Positions 39,824 to 48,076 of a stretch of DNA of 64,000 bases are shown here, piece by piece. A program made the translations under genes and the position numbers. The notes under the pieces are model-generated. The model ran no database searches. It was not told the DNA's origin and saw only the letters and a program-made list of their open reading frames with translations. Each line of letters opens with the position of its first letter. Position 1 is the first letter of the stretch. The stretch lies in NCBI RefSeq assembly GCF_030506305.1, contig NZ_CP119421.1, positions 1,480,354 through 1,544,353 of the forward strand. Direction: 5' to 3'. The stretch comes from Porifericola rhodea. Lineage in GTDB: Bacteria > Bacteroidota > Bacteroidia > Cytophagales > Cyclobacteriaceae.

Positions 39824-40120
39824 AGCTGTATTCATCAACCTACTCTACCTTCTAAAAGAAAGTATGGGATGAGTCTATCTGTAAGCCTGGGCAAATATTT
39901 TCTGGTGACGCAGCCATGTTTAACCAGTTTTTCCACTATTTAACCAGCTTAAATTGGTTTGAAACTGTCTCTACTCCTCCATGCCAAGTCATCTTTGATA
40001 ACCTGCTCTCTAGCACTCACAACAAGGTTCGCAAATCTCATATCGGTTTTTGCATAAGATTTAATTCTATAAAACAGAAGCAGCTAGTTTTAGATATTAG
40101 GTTATTTACTGAAAGTACAC
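39824..40120. other. Intergenic region after the methyltransferase
   Basis: About 300 bases with no convincing gene. An 87-codon ORF (39916-40179) has no family signal. The only structured element is the minus-strand terminator at 40121-40146. Confidence 0.5.
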
Positions 40121-40146
40121 AAAAAAACCTCTGCTTACGCAGAGGT
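40121..40146 (-). terminator. Terminator of the persulfide dioxygenase gene
   Basis: On the minus strand an 8-bp perfect stem (40127-40134 with 40139-40146, 4-base loop) is followed by seven Ts. It lies 28 bases after the stop. Confidence 0.85.
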
Positions 40147-40173
40147 ATATTAATTTACCAGACAATACTAAAT

Positions 40174-41499
40174 TTATAAAAACTCTTTCACTGCTTCGCT
40201 TAGGTCGTAAATTTTGTTATTCAGCTGTTTTTCTAAGATACTACTTCCCGCAGCTGAGCGATAACCTCCTGCACAGTGTACCACTACAGGCTTATCGGTC
40301 TGTATTTCATTTGCTCTTTCCCTGAGCTCATATAGTGGGATGCTTTGTGCATTATCAAAGAGTTTTTCTCCTTCGGACACATTACGGATATCTACCACAT
40401 GATAGGCCTGGGGGTTCTGTTTAAAGTCGTCCAGATTAAACTCAGCACTTTTTTCTGTCAGATCTTCTTTAACGACTACAGCTCCTTTGATTTGCTGCTC
40501 ATAACCAATTTTAGCTGCCTTACGAATGAGTTCTTCTAACTCGTTTTCGCTTTCTGCAAGCAAGTAATAAGCCTCTTCGGGCTTTACAATTGAGCCGAGC
40601 CAGGTTTCAAACTTTGCTCCATTCATTATATTGATAGCACCAGATGGGTGACCTTCTTTGAACTTCTCTTGTGGACGGCTATCTACTACAAGAGTTCCTT
40701 TCTCTATTTGCTCCACCTGCTTTAAACGCGGAACAGCTTTAATGCTATCTTCTAGAGCCTGCGCACCTTTTCGGTTTACTTCTACATCGTAAGGGAAATA
40801 ATGAGGTACAAAAGGTTGACCTTCCAGTAAGGCTTCTACAAAAGCTGCTTCTTCTTTAATCTGAAATGCCCAGTTGTCTTCTTTCTCTCTTCCAATTGTA
40901 CTGGATTTATCTGTGCTCATATTTTTTCCACATAACGAACCTGCTCCGTGGGCCGGATACACAATTATGTTTTCATCTAATGGCTTGTAGACCTCATTAA
41001 TAGTACGAAACATTTTACCGGCCAGCACTTTTCGCTGAGCTTTAGTTTTGCCTGCACCTTCTCTTAGATCAGGACGACCTACATCGCCCACAAATAAGGA
41101 GTCACCTGTAAATATGGCATAGGGCTTGTTTTCTTCATCATACAGCAAATAAGAGCTATGGTCAGGAGAGTGTCCAGGAGAATAGAGCGCCTTAATTCTA
41201 AGCTTACCCAGCTGTAATTCTTCTCCGTCTTGCAAGATACGATGCGGATAATCTGCTCCCATGTCCGCATTAATATATATTGTAGCTCCTAATTGTTCGT
41301 GAAGTTCTTTATGAGAACTGACAAAATCCGCATGAGGATGGGTTTCCAGTACCGCTACTATTTTAGCATTGTTTTGTTGTGCAAAGTCCTGATAGGGCTT
41401 TGGGTTTCTTGCCGGGTCTACTACTGCTACCTTTCCTTCACTTATAATTGCATAGGAGGCATGAGCCAGTCCTTCATCATAAAATTGCTTAACTTTCAT
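40174..41499 (-). CDS. Persulfide dioxygenase-like metallo-beta-lactamase fused to two rhodanese domains
   Basis: I take the ATG at 41499 (MKVKQFYDEGLAHASYAIIS), 441 residues; the longer ORF start would overlap an upstream palindrome. The N-terminal metallo-beta-lactamase domain has THPHADFVSSH (HxHxD type) and PGHSPDHSSYLL, as in ETHE1-like persulfide dioxygenases. Two rhodanese domains follow. The first (about 245-335) has no active-site Cys, while the second ends in VVHCAGGYRSAAG with the catalytic Cys. The enzyme oxidises glutathione-type persulfides to sulfite and shuttles sulfane sulfur. It is a monocistronic unit with its own palindrome and terminator. Confidence 0.85.
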   Translation of the reverse strand: MKVKQFYDEGLAHASYAIISEGKVAVVDPARNPKPYQDFAQQNNAKIVAVLETHPHADFVSSHKELHEQLGATIYINADMGADYPHRILQDGEELQLGKLRIKALYSPGHSPDHSSYLLYDEENKPYAIFTGDSLFVGDVGRPDLREGAGKTKAQRKVLAGKMFRTINEVYKPLDENIIVYPAHGAGSLCGKNMSTDKSSTIGREKEDNWAFQIKEEAAFVEALLEGQPFVPHYFPYDVEVNRKGAQALEDSIKAVPRLKQVEQIEKGTLVVDSRPQEKFKEGHPSGAINIMNGAKFETWLGSIVKPEEAYYLLAESENELEELIRKAAKIGYEQQIKGAVVVKEDLTEKSAEFNLDDFKQNPQAYHVVDIRNVSEGEKLFDNAQSIPLYELRERANEIQTDKPVVVHCAGGYRSAAGSSILEKQLNNKIYDLSEAVKEFL

Positions 41500-41546
41500 A
41501 TCTTCAGTAATTCTTGATTTAACATTTCTATTACTATTAAAAACGC

Positions 41547-41572
41547 AACACATGAAAATATGTTCATGTGTT
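41547..41572. promoter_or_regulatory. Palindrome upstream of the persulfide dioxygenase gene
   Basis: AACACATGAA (41547-41556) is the exact complement of TTCATGTGTT (41563-41572), with a 6-base spacer. It lies 48-73 bases upstream of the ATG at 41499. The 10-6-10 layout is typical of a dimeric regulator site. A sulfur-sensing repressor is plausible but is not encoded nearby. Confidence 0.45.
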
Positions 41573-41642
41573 TCTTTATAAATTTATTTAATACTACAAA
41601 CTCACTTACAGGCATTGCATATGTTTGGTTTGCATCAGACAC

Positions 41643-41672
41643 AAAAAAACCCGATGTGGTATGCATCGGGTT
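41643..41672 (-). terminator. Terminator after thrC
   Basis: On the minus strand a 9-bp perfect stem (41648-41656 with 41664-41672, 7-base loop) ends in seven Ts. It lies 25 bases downstream of the thrC stop. Confidence 0.85.
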
Positions 41673-41696
41673 AAATGTTTTTATAGTAAAACAAAA

Positions 41697-43052
41697 TCAG
41701 CCTTTGAGTAAATGACTTTTAAGGGCCTCTAAATCCGCTGGAATAAGAGTAGCGTTCTTTTCTGACTGCATGATAGCCTGAAGGCTTTCTGGCATTTTTA
41801 CAGATTCGCCTATCGTATCCTCTACAGTATCTACAAATTTAGCCGGGTGGGCAGTAGCCAGAATTACGCCATAAGAATCTTCTTTTTGCTGAGCCTGATA
41901 ATCTTTCAGTCCTAAATAGCCTACTGCTGTATGCGGGCACATGGTATAGCCGTAGTATTTGTCAAAAACTTCTTTTATAGCTTCTGTTGTTTGTTTATCG
42001 GTATAGCGTGCACCGCTAATGTCTTGCTGTATATTATTTAGCAATTCTGTTTCACTAGCTGCTGGCCTGGTCTGGTAGAAAGCCTGTAAACGAGCAAAAT
42101 TGCTAGGATTACCTACGTCCATAGCATTAGAAAGAGTCTGCAACGAAGGCTTAGGCTCAAAAGCACCACCCTCTAAATATTTAGGTACAATATCATTAAC
42201 GTTGGTAGAGGCTACAATATGTTGTATAGGTAAACCTAAACGCTTGGCAATAAGACCTCCGCATAGATTTCCGAAGTTACCACTGGGTACCGCAAAAACT
42301 AATTTTTTATTGGCATCAAATGAAAGTTGCCTTTTTAGCTGTGCATAAGCATTGAAGTAATAGAAAGATTGCGGAATTAGGCGACTAATATTGATTGAAT
42401 TAGCAGAAGACAGCTTCAGCCTGGCACGTAGATCTTTATCTAAAAAAGCCTCTTTTACCATTCGCTGGCAGTCATCAAAAGTACCTTCTACTTCCAGCGC
42501 CTCTACATTATTGCCTACTGTGGTCAACTGCTTCTCCTGCAGTTCACTGACTTTACCTTTAGGGTAGAGCAGCGTAACTTTGATACCTGCTACGTTAAGA
42601 AAACCCTGGGCTACCGCCCCACCAGTATCCCCAGAAGTAGCTACCAATATATGAATTTCTTCATCGGAAGGGCTTTCCTGCAAAAACCATGACATGGTAC
42701 GGGCCATAAAGCGTGCACCAAAATCTTTAAAAGCCAGCGTAGGTCCGTGAAAAAGTTCTAGTACAAACTTCTCATCATCTAGTTTGGCAAGCGGTGCTGG
42801 AAAATTTACTGCATCGTCTATAATGTCTCTCAACTTAACGGCAGGAATCTCTTCGTTGAGCAAGGCATCGGCTACTTCAAAAGCAATCTCCTGAAAGGTG
42901 AGATTCTCTATATTTTCAAAAAAACTGTCTTTGAGTTCAGGAAAATATTCAGGCATGTATAAACCTTTATCTTCGGGCAAGCTATTGAAAAGTGCCTCCT
43001 GAAAACTTACTTTATTGCTACGCTGCTGATCGTTGGTACTATATAAATGCAT
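41697..43052 (-). CDS. thrC: Threonine synthase
   Basis: The 451-residue cytoplasmic enzyme converts O-phosphohomoserine to threonine with PLP. The N-terminal YSTNDQQRSNKVSFQEALFNSLPEDKGLYMPEYFP segment is typical. The PLP lysine is in GPTLAFKDFGARFM, and the PLP-phosphate and substrate segments ATSGDTGGAVAQGF and VPSGNFGNLCGG follow. It is the second gene of a thrB-thrC unit, 55 bases after thrB, and is followed by a terminator. The aspartate kinase/homoserine dehydrogenase gene that often comes first in Bacteroidota thr operons is not present here. Confidence 0.95.
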   Translation of the reverse strand: MHLYSTNDQQRSNKVSFQEALFNSLPEDKGLYMPEYFPELKDSFFENIENLTFQEIAFEVADALLNEEIPAVKLRDIIDDAVNFPAPLAKLDDEKFVLELFHGPTLAFKDFGARFMARTMSWFLQESPSDEEIHILVATSGDTGGAVAQGFLNVAGIKVTLLYPKGKVSELQEKQLTTVGNNVEALEVEGTFDDCQRMVKEAFLDKDLRARLKLSSANSINISRLIPQSFYYFNAYAQLKRQLSFDANKKLVFAVPSGNFGNLCGGLIAKRLGLPIQHIVASTNVNDIVPKYLEGGAFEPKPSLQTLSNAMDVGNPSNFARLQAFYQTRPAASETELLNNIQQDISGARYTDKQTTEAIKEVFDKYYGYTMCPHTAVGYLGLKDYQAQQKEDSYGVILATAHPAKFVDTVEDTIGESVKMPESLQAIMQSEKNATLIPADLEALKSHLLKG

Positions 43053-43107
43053 GAGAAAAAGTACAGGTTGATGAATGTAAGAGTGAGTATATTAATTGTC
43101 TGCTTAA

Positions 43108-44061
43108 TTAGTCAACTACCCGAGGGCCATCTCGGTTGATAGGCGACACATAAACTTCGCTATCAATATTGAGCATTCCGAAGGCATTTTGCATCTTTCG
43201 CCCTACCTCTATGGCAGTTTCTTCATCTTTACTTAAAGCGAAGACTGACGGACCTGAACCAGAAATACCACAGCCTAAAGCCCCAGCACGCATAGCGCTA
43301 TACTTTACACTGTCGAAGCCTGGAATCAGGATAGAGCGAATAGGCTCGATAATTACGTCCTGCATGGATCGGCCAATAAGATCATAATCGCACTGCCAAA
43401 GTCCGGCAACCAGGCCGGCGGTATTTCCCCACTGTATGGTCGCATCTTTAAGAGAAATCTGCTTGCGTAAAATACTACGTGCATCGCGAGTTTGTACCTC
43501 TACCTGTGGATGAATAACCGTTACCCATAACGATAAAGGAGTGGGTATAGAGATTACATCCAGTGGCTCGTAGCTCCTTACCAGTACAAAGCCTCCAATA
43601 AGCGCGGGAGCTACATTATCGGCATGGGCAGAGCCACAAGCCAGCCTTTCTCCTTCCATCGCGTAAGGTAAAAGTCCTTTGCGCTCAGGGATTGCTTTTT
43701 CTGGCTCATGCCTTACCAATAGTTCGTTAATCGCATGTAAGCCGGCAACGGCACTCGCCGCGCTAGAACCCAGCCCACTGCCTAAAGGCATATTTTTATA
43801 AAGGGTAATACTGGCTCCGTACTTTGAGTCCACATCTTTTAGAAGTTGTTGCACAACCAGACTAACTGTATTTTTATCAGGATCCAGGGGCAGTTTACCT
43901 TCATCACCGATAATTTTTTCTATCTCTACTACTCCTCGTTTATCGGTTAGACGCATTACCACCTCATCACCAGGTTGCTCTATGGCAAACCCCATGATAT
44001 CAAATCCACAGGCTACATTGGCTACGGTAGCCGGGGCAAACACGCGTATGCTTTTTTCCAA
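43108..44061 (-). CDS. thrB: Homoserine kinase
   Basis: The 317-residue GHMP kinase phosphorylates homoserine with ATP. FAPATVANVACGFDIMGFAIE at the N-terminus is the family start motif. The ATP-binding GHMP loop is MPLGSGLGSSAASAVAG, and GCGISGSGPSVFAL near the C-terminus is GHMP motif 3. The start codon at 44061 follows a 393-base upstream gap containing a promoter-like motif and an inverted repeat. Together with thrC downstream it supplies the last two steps of threonine synthesis. Confidence 0.95.
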   Translation of the reverse strand: MEKSIRVFAPATVANVACGFDIMGFAIEQPGDEVVMRLTDKRGVVEIEKIIGDEGKLPLDPDKNTVSLVVQQLLKDVDSKYGASITLYKNMPLGSGLGSSAASAVAGLHAINELLVRHEPEKAIPERKGLLPYAMEGERLACGSAHADNVAPALIGGFVLVRSYEPLDVISIPTPLSLWVTVIHPQVEVQTRDARSILRKQISLKDATIQWGNTAGLVAGLWQCDYDLIGRSMQDVIIEPIRSILIPGFDSVKYSAMRAGALGCGISGSGPSVFALSKDEETAIEVGRKMQNAFGMLNIDSEVYVSPINRDGPRVVD

Positions 44062-44387
44062 GATTATGAGTAATTATTTAGAAGATAGATTGGAGGAGTT
44101 ATAACAAACTCAGTCATTTTCTATCCATTTGACAAGCAAGTTGCAAAAATAGTGAATTATCGCAAAATAATTCATGCTAAAGCCTGATGCGCTGTATGAG
44201 CGGGTAAAGGGCTTGCTTTTAAGTTTAAGCTAAAAATTGTAAATAACTACCACATCACTTTGGAAAGAAAATATTTACTTTCTTAATAGAGCAGCAACAA
44301 TAGCAAACTTTCTGCTTATTACTAAAACCTATGAGTGCTATGGCAAATATGGGGACATCTTAAGGAAGGCAATTACGCGGAAAGCAC
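44062..44387. promoter_or_regulatory. thrB upstream region with -7 box and overlapping inverted repeat
   Basis: On the minus strand, TATTTTTG (44144-44151) matches the -7 consensus 83 bases before the thrB ATG. An inverted repeat GAATTAT-cgcaaa-ATAATTC (44154-44173) lies directly upstream of it, where a regulator could block or activate. No leader peptide with threonine codons and no riboswitch was recognised. The remainder up to the fadN terminator shows nothing further. Confidence 0.4.
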
Positions 44388-44421
44388 AAAAAAACCGATA
44401 TCCGTAAAACAGATACCGGTT
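44388..44421 (-). terminator. Terminator after fadN
   Basis: On the minus strand a 10-bp stem with one G-U pair (44393-44402 with 44412-44421) is followed by seven Ts. It lies 34 bases after the stop of the fatty-acid oxidation gene. Confidence 0.8.
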
Positions 44422-44454
44422 CCACTAATAATCACTCTATTCAAAAATCCTATT

Positions 44455-46860
44455 TTAGTTTCTTAAAGGTTTACCTCCCTGTAGAAGGGACTGTATACGC
44501 TCCAGCGTTTTCTTTTCTCCAGTTAGCGACAAGAAAGCTTCACGCTCCAGATCTAGCAGATATTGCTCAGATACATGCTGAGGGTAAGAAAGCTCACCTC
44601 CGCACATCACATAGGCAATTTTTTCCGCAATTTTTTTGTCATGGTCAGAGATATAATGCCCCTGATGCATGCCATAGATACCTGCCAGGAACAAAGCGAT
44701 ACCCGGCTTACCTTGCACTTTAATATCTTTTCGCTGCACTGGCTGTGAGTAGCCCTGCTCTGCCATTGCCAGTACGGCATCTTTAGCATCAGCAATCAGC
44801 CGGTTTTTATTCATCGTTACCAAGTCACGATCACGAAGAATATGCATATCAAAAGCCTCACGTGCAGAGGTAGCCACTTTAGCAGTAGCGATGTTCATAA
44901 AGGCGTTTTGCAGAGCATTAAATTCAATATCACCGGCTTCCAGACTATCAGAAACTCTCAGTGTCATCTCTTTTGTTCCTCCACCAGCTGGTATCAGGCC
45001 TACTCCAACTTCTACCAGACCAATATAGGTTTCTGCGGATGCTACCACCTGGTCCGCATGCATGGTAAGCTCACAGCCTCCGCCTAAGCTTAAGCCATGT
45101 GGGGCTACCACAACCGGTACAGACGAATAACGCGCCCGCATCATTGTGTTCTGGAACTGACGAATCATCATTTCAATCTCATCAAATTCCTGCTCTATCG
45201 CGAACATAAAAAGCATGGCCAGATTGGCTCCTGCAGAAAAATTTTGCCCCTCGTTACCTATCACTACGCCGGTGTAATCTTTTTCTGCCATTTCTATTGC
45301 TCGATTAATGGCCTCTACCGGATCATTGCCCAGAGTATTCATTTTAGTATGGAATTCTACATTTAGCACCCCATCTCCCAGGTCGATAATGGAAGCTCCA
45401 TCACTACTCCAGAGCACTTTGTTTTCGCGCAGTGTATCCAGCAAGATAAAATCATCTGTACCAGGTACTACTTTGTATGCTTTGCTCTCAATATCGTAGT
45501 ATAAGCGCTTTCCGTTCTCTGCCTTATAGAAGCTTTCGGCACCGCTATCCAACATATCGTATACCCACTGAGCTGCTTTGTAGCCCGCCTCTTCCATTTT
45601 GGCAACGGTCTTTTTCACTCCTAGCATATCCCAGGTCTCAAACGGTCCGGCTTCCCAGCCAAAGCCCGCACTTACAGCCTGATCTATACGGAAGAGCTCG
45701 TTGGCAATTTCTGGTATGCGGAAGGTACAATAGCGAAATAGGTCGAAGAAGTGGGCGCGGTAAAACTCTCCTGCTTTATCCTGCGCACCAACTAATATTT
45801 TTAGTCTTTCCTGCAGGTCGTCTTTGGGCTTTGCTAATTCTAAAGAAGGAAAAATAGCTTTGGTCTTCTCCCCGTACTCATACGTATTAAAGTCAAGCTC
45901 TAGAATAACTGACTTGCCTTTTTCGTCTTTAATTTTCTTGTAGTAGCCCTGCCCGGTTTTGTCGCCGAGCCAATTGCGCTCATAAAGCTCTTTTACGATA
46001 CCAGGCAGCTTAAAAGTATCTCTGGACTCATCATGCTTTAGCACCTGATAAAGGTTGTTAGCTACATTTACAGTTGTATCCAGCCCAACTACATCCATAG
46101 TACGGAAGGTGGCAGACTTAGCTCTACCAATAAGTGGGCCTGTTAAGCGGTCTACCTCGCCTACGCTCAGTCCCATCTTTTCTACAGTGTGCATGGCAGA
46201 GATAATACCATATACACCAATTCGGTTGGCGATAAAGGCTGGTGTATCTTTACATAGCACGGTTTCTTTGCCCAAATACAGATCTCCATAGTGCATCAGG
46301 AAATCTACTATTTCAGGGTCAGTTTTTTGAGAAGGTATGATCTCTAGCAGACGAAGATAACGTGGCGGGTTAAAGAAGTGGGTTCCGCAGAAGTGCTTCT
46401 GAAAATCTTCGCTACGCCCATCCAGCATCATGTTAATAGGGATACCAGAAGTATTTGAAGTAATGAGGGTACCAGGTTTGCGGTATTTTTCTACCTGCTC
46501 AAACACTATTTTCTTAATATCCAGCTTCTCTACCACTACTTCTATAATCCAGTCATACCCGGCAATATCTTTCATGTTGTCTTCAAAATTGCCTAAGGTG
46601 ATACGCTGGGCATAAGAAGTATGATATAGAGGGGCAGGATTAGCTTTAACAGCCTTAGTAAATGAGCTGTTCACAATTCTGTTTCTAACCGCCGGATGTT
46701 CTAACGAAAGCCCTTTCTTTTGCTCTTCGTCGGTAAGTCCTTTAGGTGCTATGTCTAAAAGTAAGACCTCTACACCTATGTTAGCAAAATGGCAGGCAAT
46801 CCGTGAACCCATGATACCGGAGCCTAATACAGCTACCTTTTTGATATTAAATTTCTTCAT
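44455..46860 (-). CDS. fadN: Bifunctional 3-hydroxyacyl-CoA dehydrogenase / enoyl-CoA hydratase, FadN type
   Basis: The 801-residue protein starts with the NAD-binding domain of 3-hydroxyacyl-CoA dehydrogenase (VAVLGSGIMGSRIACHFAN, residues 9-27). Its SNTSGIPI and FCGTHFFNPPRYLRLLEIIP blocks contain the catalytic His-Glu. The C-terminal part (about 480-700) is an enoyl-CoA hydratase-like domain (FSAGANLAMLF, HGLSLGGGCELTMHADQ, GVGLIPAGGGTKEM). This order, dehydrogenase first, is that of Bacillus FadN rather than FadB/FadJ. It works in beta-oxidation. The start overlaps the MarR stop by 4 bases. The usual thiolase and acyl-CoA dehydrogenase neighbours are missing: a terminator follows directly. 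Confidence 0.9.
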   Translation of the reverse strand: MKKFNIKKVAVLGSGIMGSRIACHFANIGVEVLLLDIAPKGLTDEEQKKGLSLEHPAVRNRIVNSSFTKAVKANPAPLYHTSYAQRITLGNFEDNMKDIAGYDWIIEVVVEKLDIKKIVFEQVEKYRKPGTLITSNTSGIPINMMLDGRSEDFQKHFCGTHFFNPPRYLRLLEIIPSQKTDPEIVDFLMHYGDLYLGKETVLCKDTPAFIANRIGVYGIISAMHTVEKMGLSVGEVDRLTGPLIGRAKSATFRTMDVVGLDTTVNVANNLYQVLKHDESRDTFKLPGIVKELYERNWLGDKTGQGYYKKIKDEKGKSVILELDFNTYEYGEKTKAIFPSLELAKPKDDLQERLKILVGAQDKAGEFYRAHFFDLFRYCTFRIPEIANELFRIDQAVSAGFGWEAGPFETWDMLGVKKTVAKMEEAGYKAAQWVYDMLDSGAESFYKAENGKRLYYDIESKAYKVVPGTDDFILLDTLRENKVLWSSDGASIIDLGDGVLNVEFHTKMNTLGNDPVEAINRAIEMAEKDYTGVVIGNEGQNFSAGANLAMLFMFAIEQEFDEIEMMIRQFQNTMMRARYSSVPVVVAPHGLSLGGGCELTMHADQVVASAETYIGLVEVGVGLIPAGGGTKEMTLRVSDSLEAGDIEFNALQNAFMNIATAKVATSAREAFDMHILRDRDLVTMNKNRLIADAKDAVLAMAEQGYSQPVQRKDIKVQGKPGIALFLAGIYGMHQGHYISDHDKKIAEKIAYVMCGGELSYPQHVSEQYLLDLEREAFLSLTGEKKTLERIQSLLQGGKPLRN

Positions 46861-47306
46861 TCTTCGGTTACGGTTTGATATATGTCTTCTTCTACAATTT
46901 TGTTGATGACAGATATAACTTCAAAAAATATATTTAGCTTCTCGTCTGATACTTTTTCCCTCACATAATGGTTAAAGTCCAGAACAGTTTTACGAGAAAT
47001 CTCTTTTTTCTTTTTACCCAAATCTGTCAGAAAGATTCGTACCGATCTTCTATCATTTGGATCTGGCTTTTTTACGATAAACCCTTTTTCCTCCATATTT
47101 TTAAGCATACGGGTTAGGCTTCTTGACTCCAAACCAATAAGAGGGGCAATTTTAGTAGCCGGAGTACCTTCTTTAGAGTCAATATTTAAAAGCACAAAAC
47201 CTATGGAGGTAGTAAAATCGCTTTTCAAAGCTTCCTGGTTATACATGCGATAGATGGCATGCCAGGTAGTTTTGATATTATAATCTACAGTTTCTTCCTT
47301 TTTCAT
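46857..47306 (-). CDS. MarR-family transcriptional regulator, likely of fadN
   Basis: I take the ATG at 47306 (MKKEETVDYNIKTTWHAIYR), 149 residues; the longer ORF start would add a hydrophobic segment translated from the promoter region. The winged helix-turn-helix is around residues 38-105: TPATKIAPLIGLESRSLTRMLKNMEEKGFIVKKPDPNDRRSVRIFLT, where the DRRSVR is the wing typical of MarR. It overlaps fadN by 4 bases (ATGA), so the two are cotranscribed. A palindrome 24 bases upstream suggests autoregulation, probably relieved by an acyl-CoA or related ligand. The ligand is inference. Confidence 0.88.
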   Translation of the reverse strand: MKKEETVDYNIKTTWHAIYRMYNQEALKSDFTTSIGFVLLNIDSKEGTPATKIAPLIGLESRSLTRMLKNMEEKGFIVKKPDPNDRRSVRIFLTDLGKKKKEISRKTVLDFNHYVREKVSDEKLNIFFEVISVINKIVEEDIYQTVTEE

Positions 47307-47312
47307 CGTTCT

Positions 47313-47348
47313 CAAATATACATAAATTATTATGCATGCATAACAAAA
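47313..47348 (-). promoter_or_regulatory. marR-fadN promoter with palindromic operator
   Basis: On the minus strand, TATATTTG (47313-47320) is a -7 box, and TTTTG (47344-47348) is a possible -33 element with a 23-base spacer, slightly long. The 14-bp perfect palindrome TTATGCATGCATAA (47330-47343) fills the spacer next to the -33 element. The -7 box is only about 6 bases before the ATG at 47306, so the transcript would be nearly leaderless. Confidence 0.55.
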
Positions 47349-47434
47349 TAAAAGGAAAATTATTTGTAATTCAGCCTGCTTTATTGAATGATTGAGAGAT
47401 AACCTGGATATTGCCAAGACAAACAACTAAACCC

Positions 47435-48073
47435 ATGAGTCTATTACCTGAAGATATTGAGCAGTATGTGGCTGCGCATACGACAGCCGCGCCTGACTTT
47501 CTAGATGAACTGGAAAGAGAGACCAAGCTTAAAGTGCTAATGCCACAAATGATATCTGGCTCCATACAGGGCAGCACCCTGGCTATGTTTGTACATATGA
47601 TGCAACCAAAGTCTATATTGGAGGTAGGTACCTTTACTGGGTACTCTGCTATATGGATGGCACAGGCCCTTGCAGATAATGGCGTAATAACAACAGTTGA
47701 TATTAATGAAGAGCTAGAAGATATGGTACGTAACTATATTGCCAAATCGCAGCAGGCACACAAAATCCGATACGTTATTGGCAATGCACTGGATGTTATT
47801 CCTACTTTGGAATCTACTTTTGATCTGGTTTTTCTGGATGCAGATAAGGTCAACTATCAGGCGTATTATGATATGGTTTTTCCCAAAGTACGTAAAGGTG
47901 GATTTATTATTGCTGACAATGTGTTGTGGGGAGGAAAAGTAGCAAAGGAGGAGAAGCTCAAGCCCAATGGAGAGGCTATTCGCAGATTTAATGAATATGT
48001 GCATAATGACCCCCGGGTAGAGAACGTTCTACTCCCTGTAAGAGACGGATTGATGATAGCCAGAAAACTATAG
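47435..48073 (+). CDS. O-methyltransferase, class I SAM-dependent (COMT-like)
   Basis: From the ATG at 47435 (MSLLPEDIEQYVAAHTT) the protein is 212 residues; an ATG 24 bases earlier adds only eight residues. AdoMet motif I is ILEVGTFTGYSAIWMAQAL, with acidic motif II TVDINEE. The metal-binding FLDADKVNYQAYYD block and DNVLWGGKV mark the catechol/caffeoyl-CoA type O-methyltransferases, which use Mg2+ to methylate hydroxyl groups of small aromatics. The substrate is unknown. The gene is divergent from marR and only 3 bases from the downstream transglycosylase gene, so the two are likely cotranscribed. Confidence 0.88.
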   Translation: MSLLPEDIEQYVAAHTTAAPDFLDELERETKLKVLMPQMISGSIQGSTLAMFVHMMQPKSILEVGTFTGYSAIWMAQALADNGVITTVDINEELEDMVRNYIAKSQQAHKIRYVIGNALDVIPTLESTFDLVFLDADKVNYQAYYDMVFPKVRKGGFIIADNVLWGGKVAKEEKLKPNGEAIRRFNEYVHNDPRVENVLLPVRDGLMIARKL

Positions 48074-48076
48074 TGC

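Noticed and set aside
39916-40179. 87-codon ORF after the methyltransferase
   Set aside because: No family signal, no ribosome binding site, and it runs through the terminator of the opposite gene.
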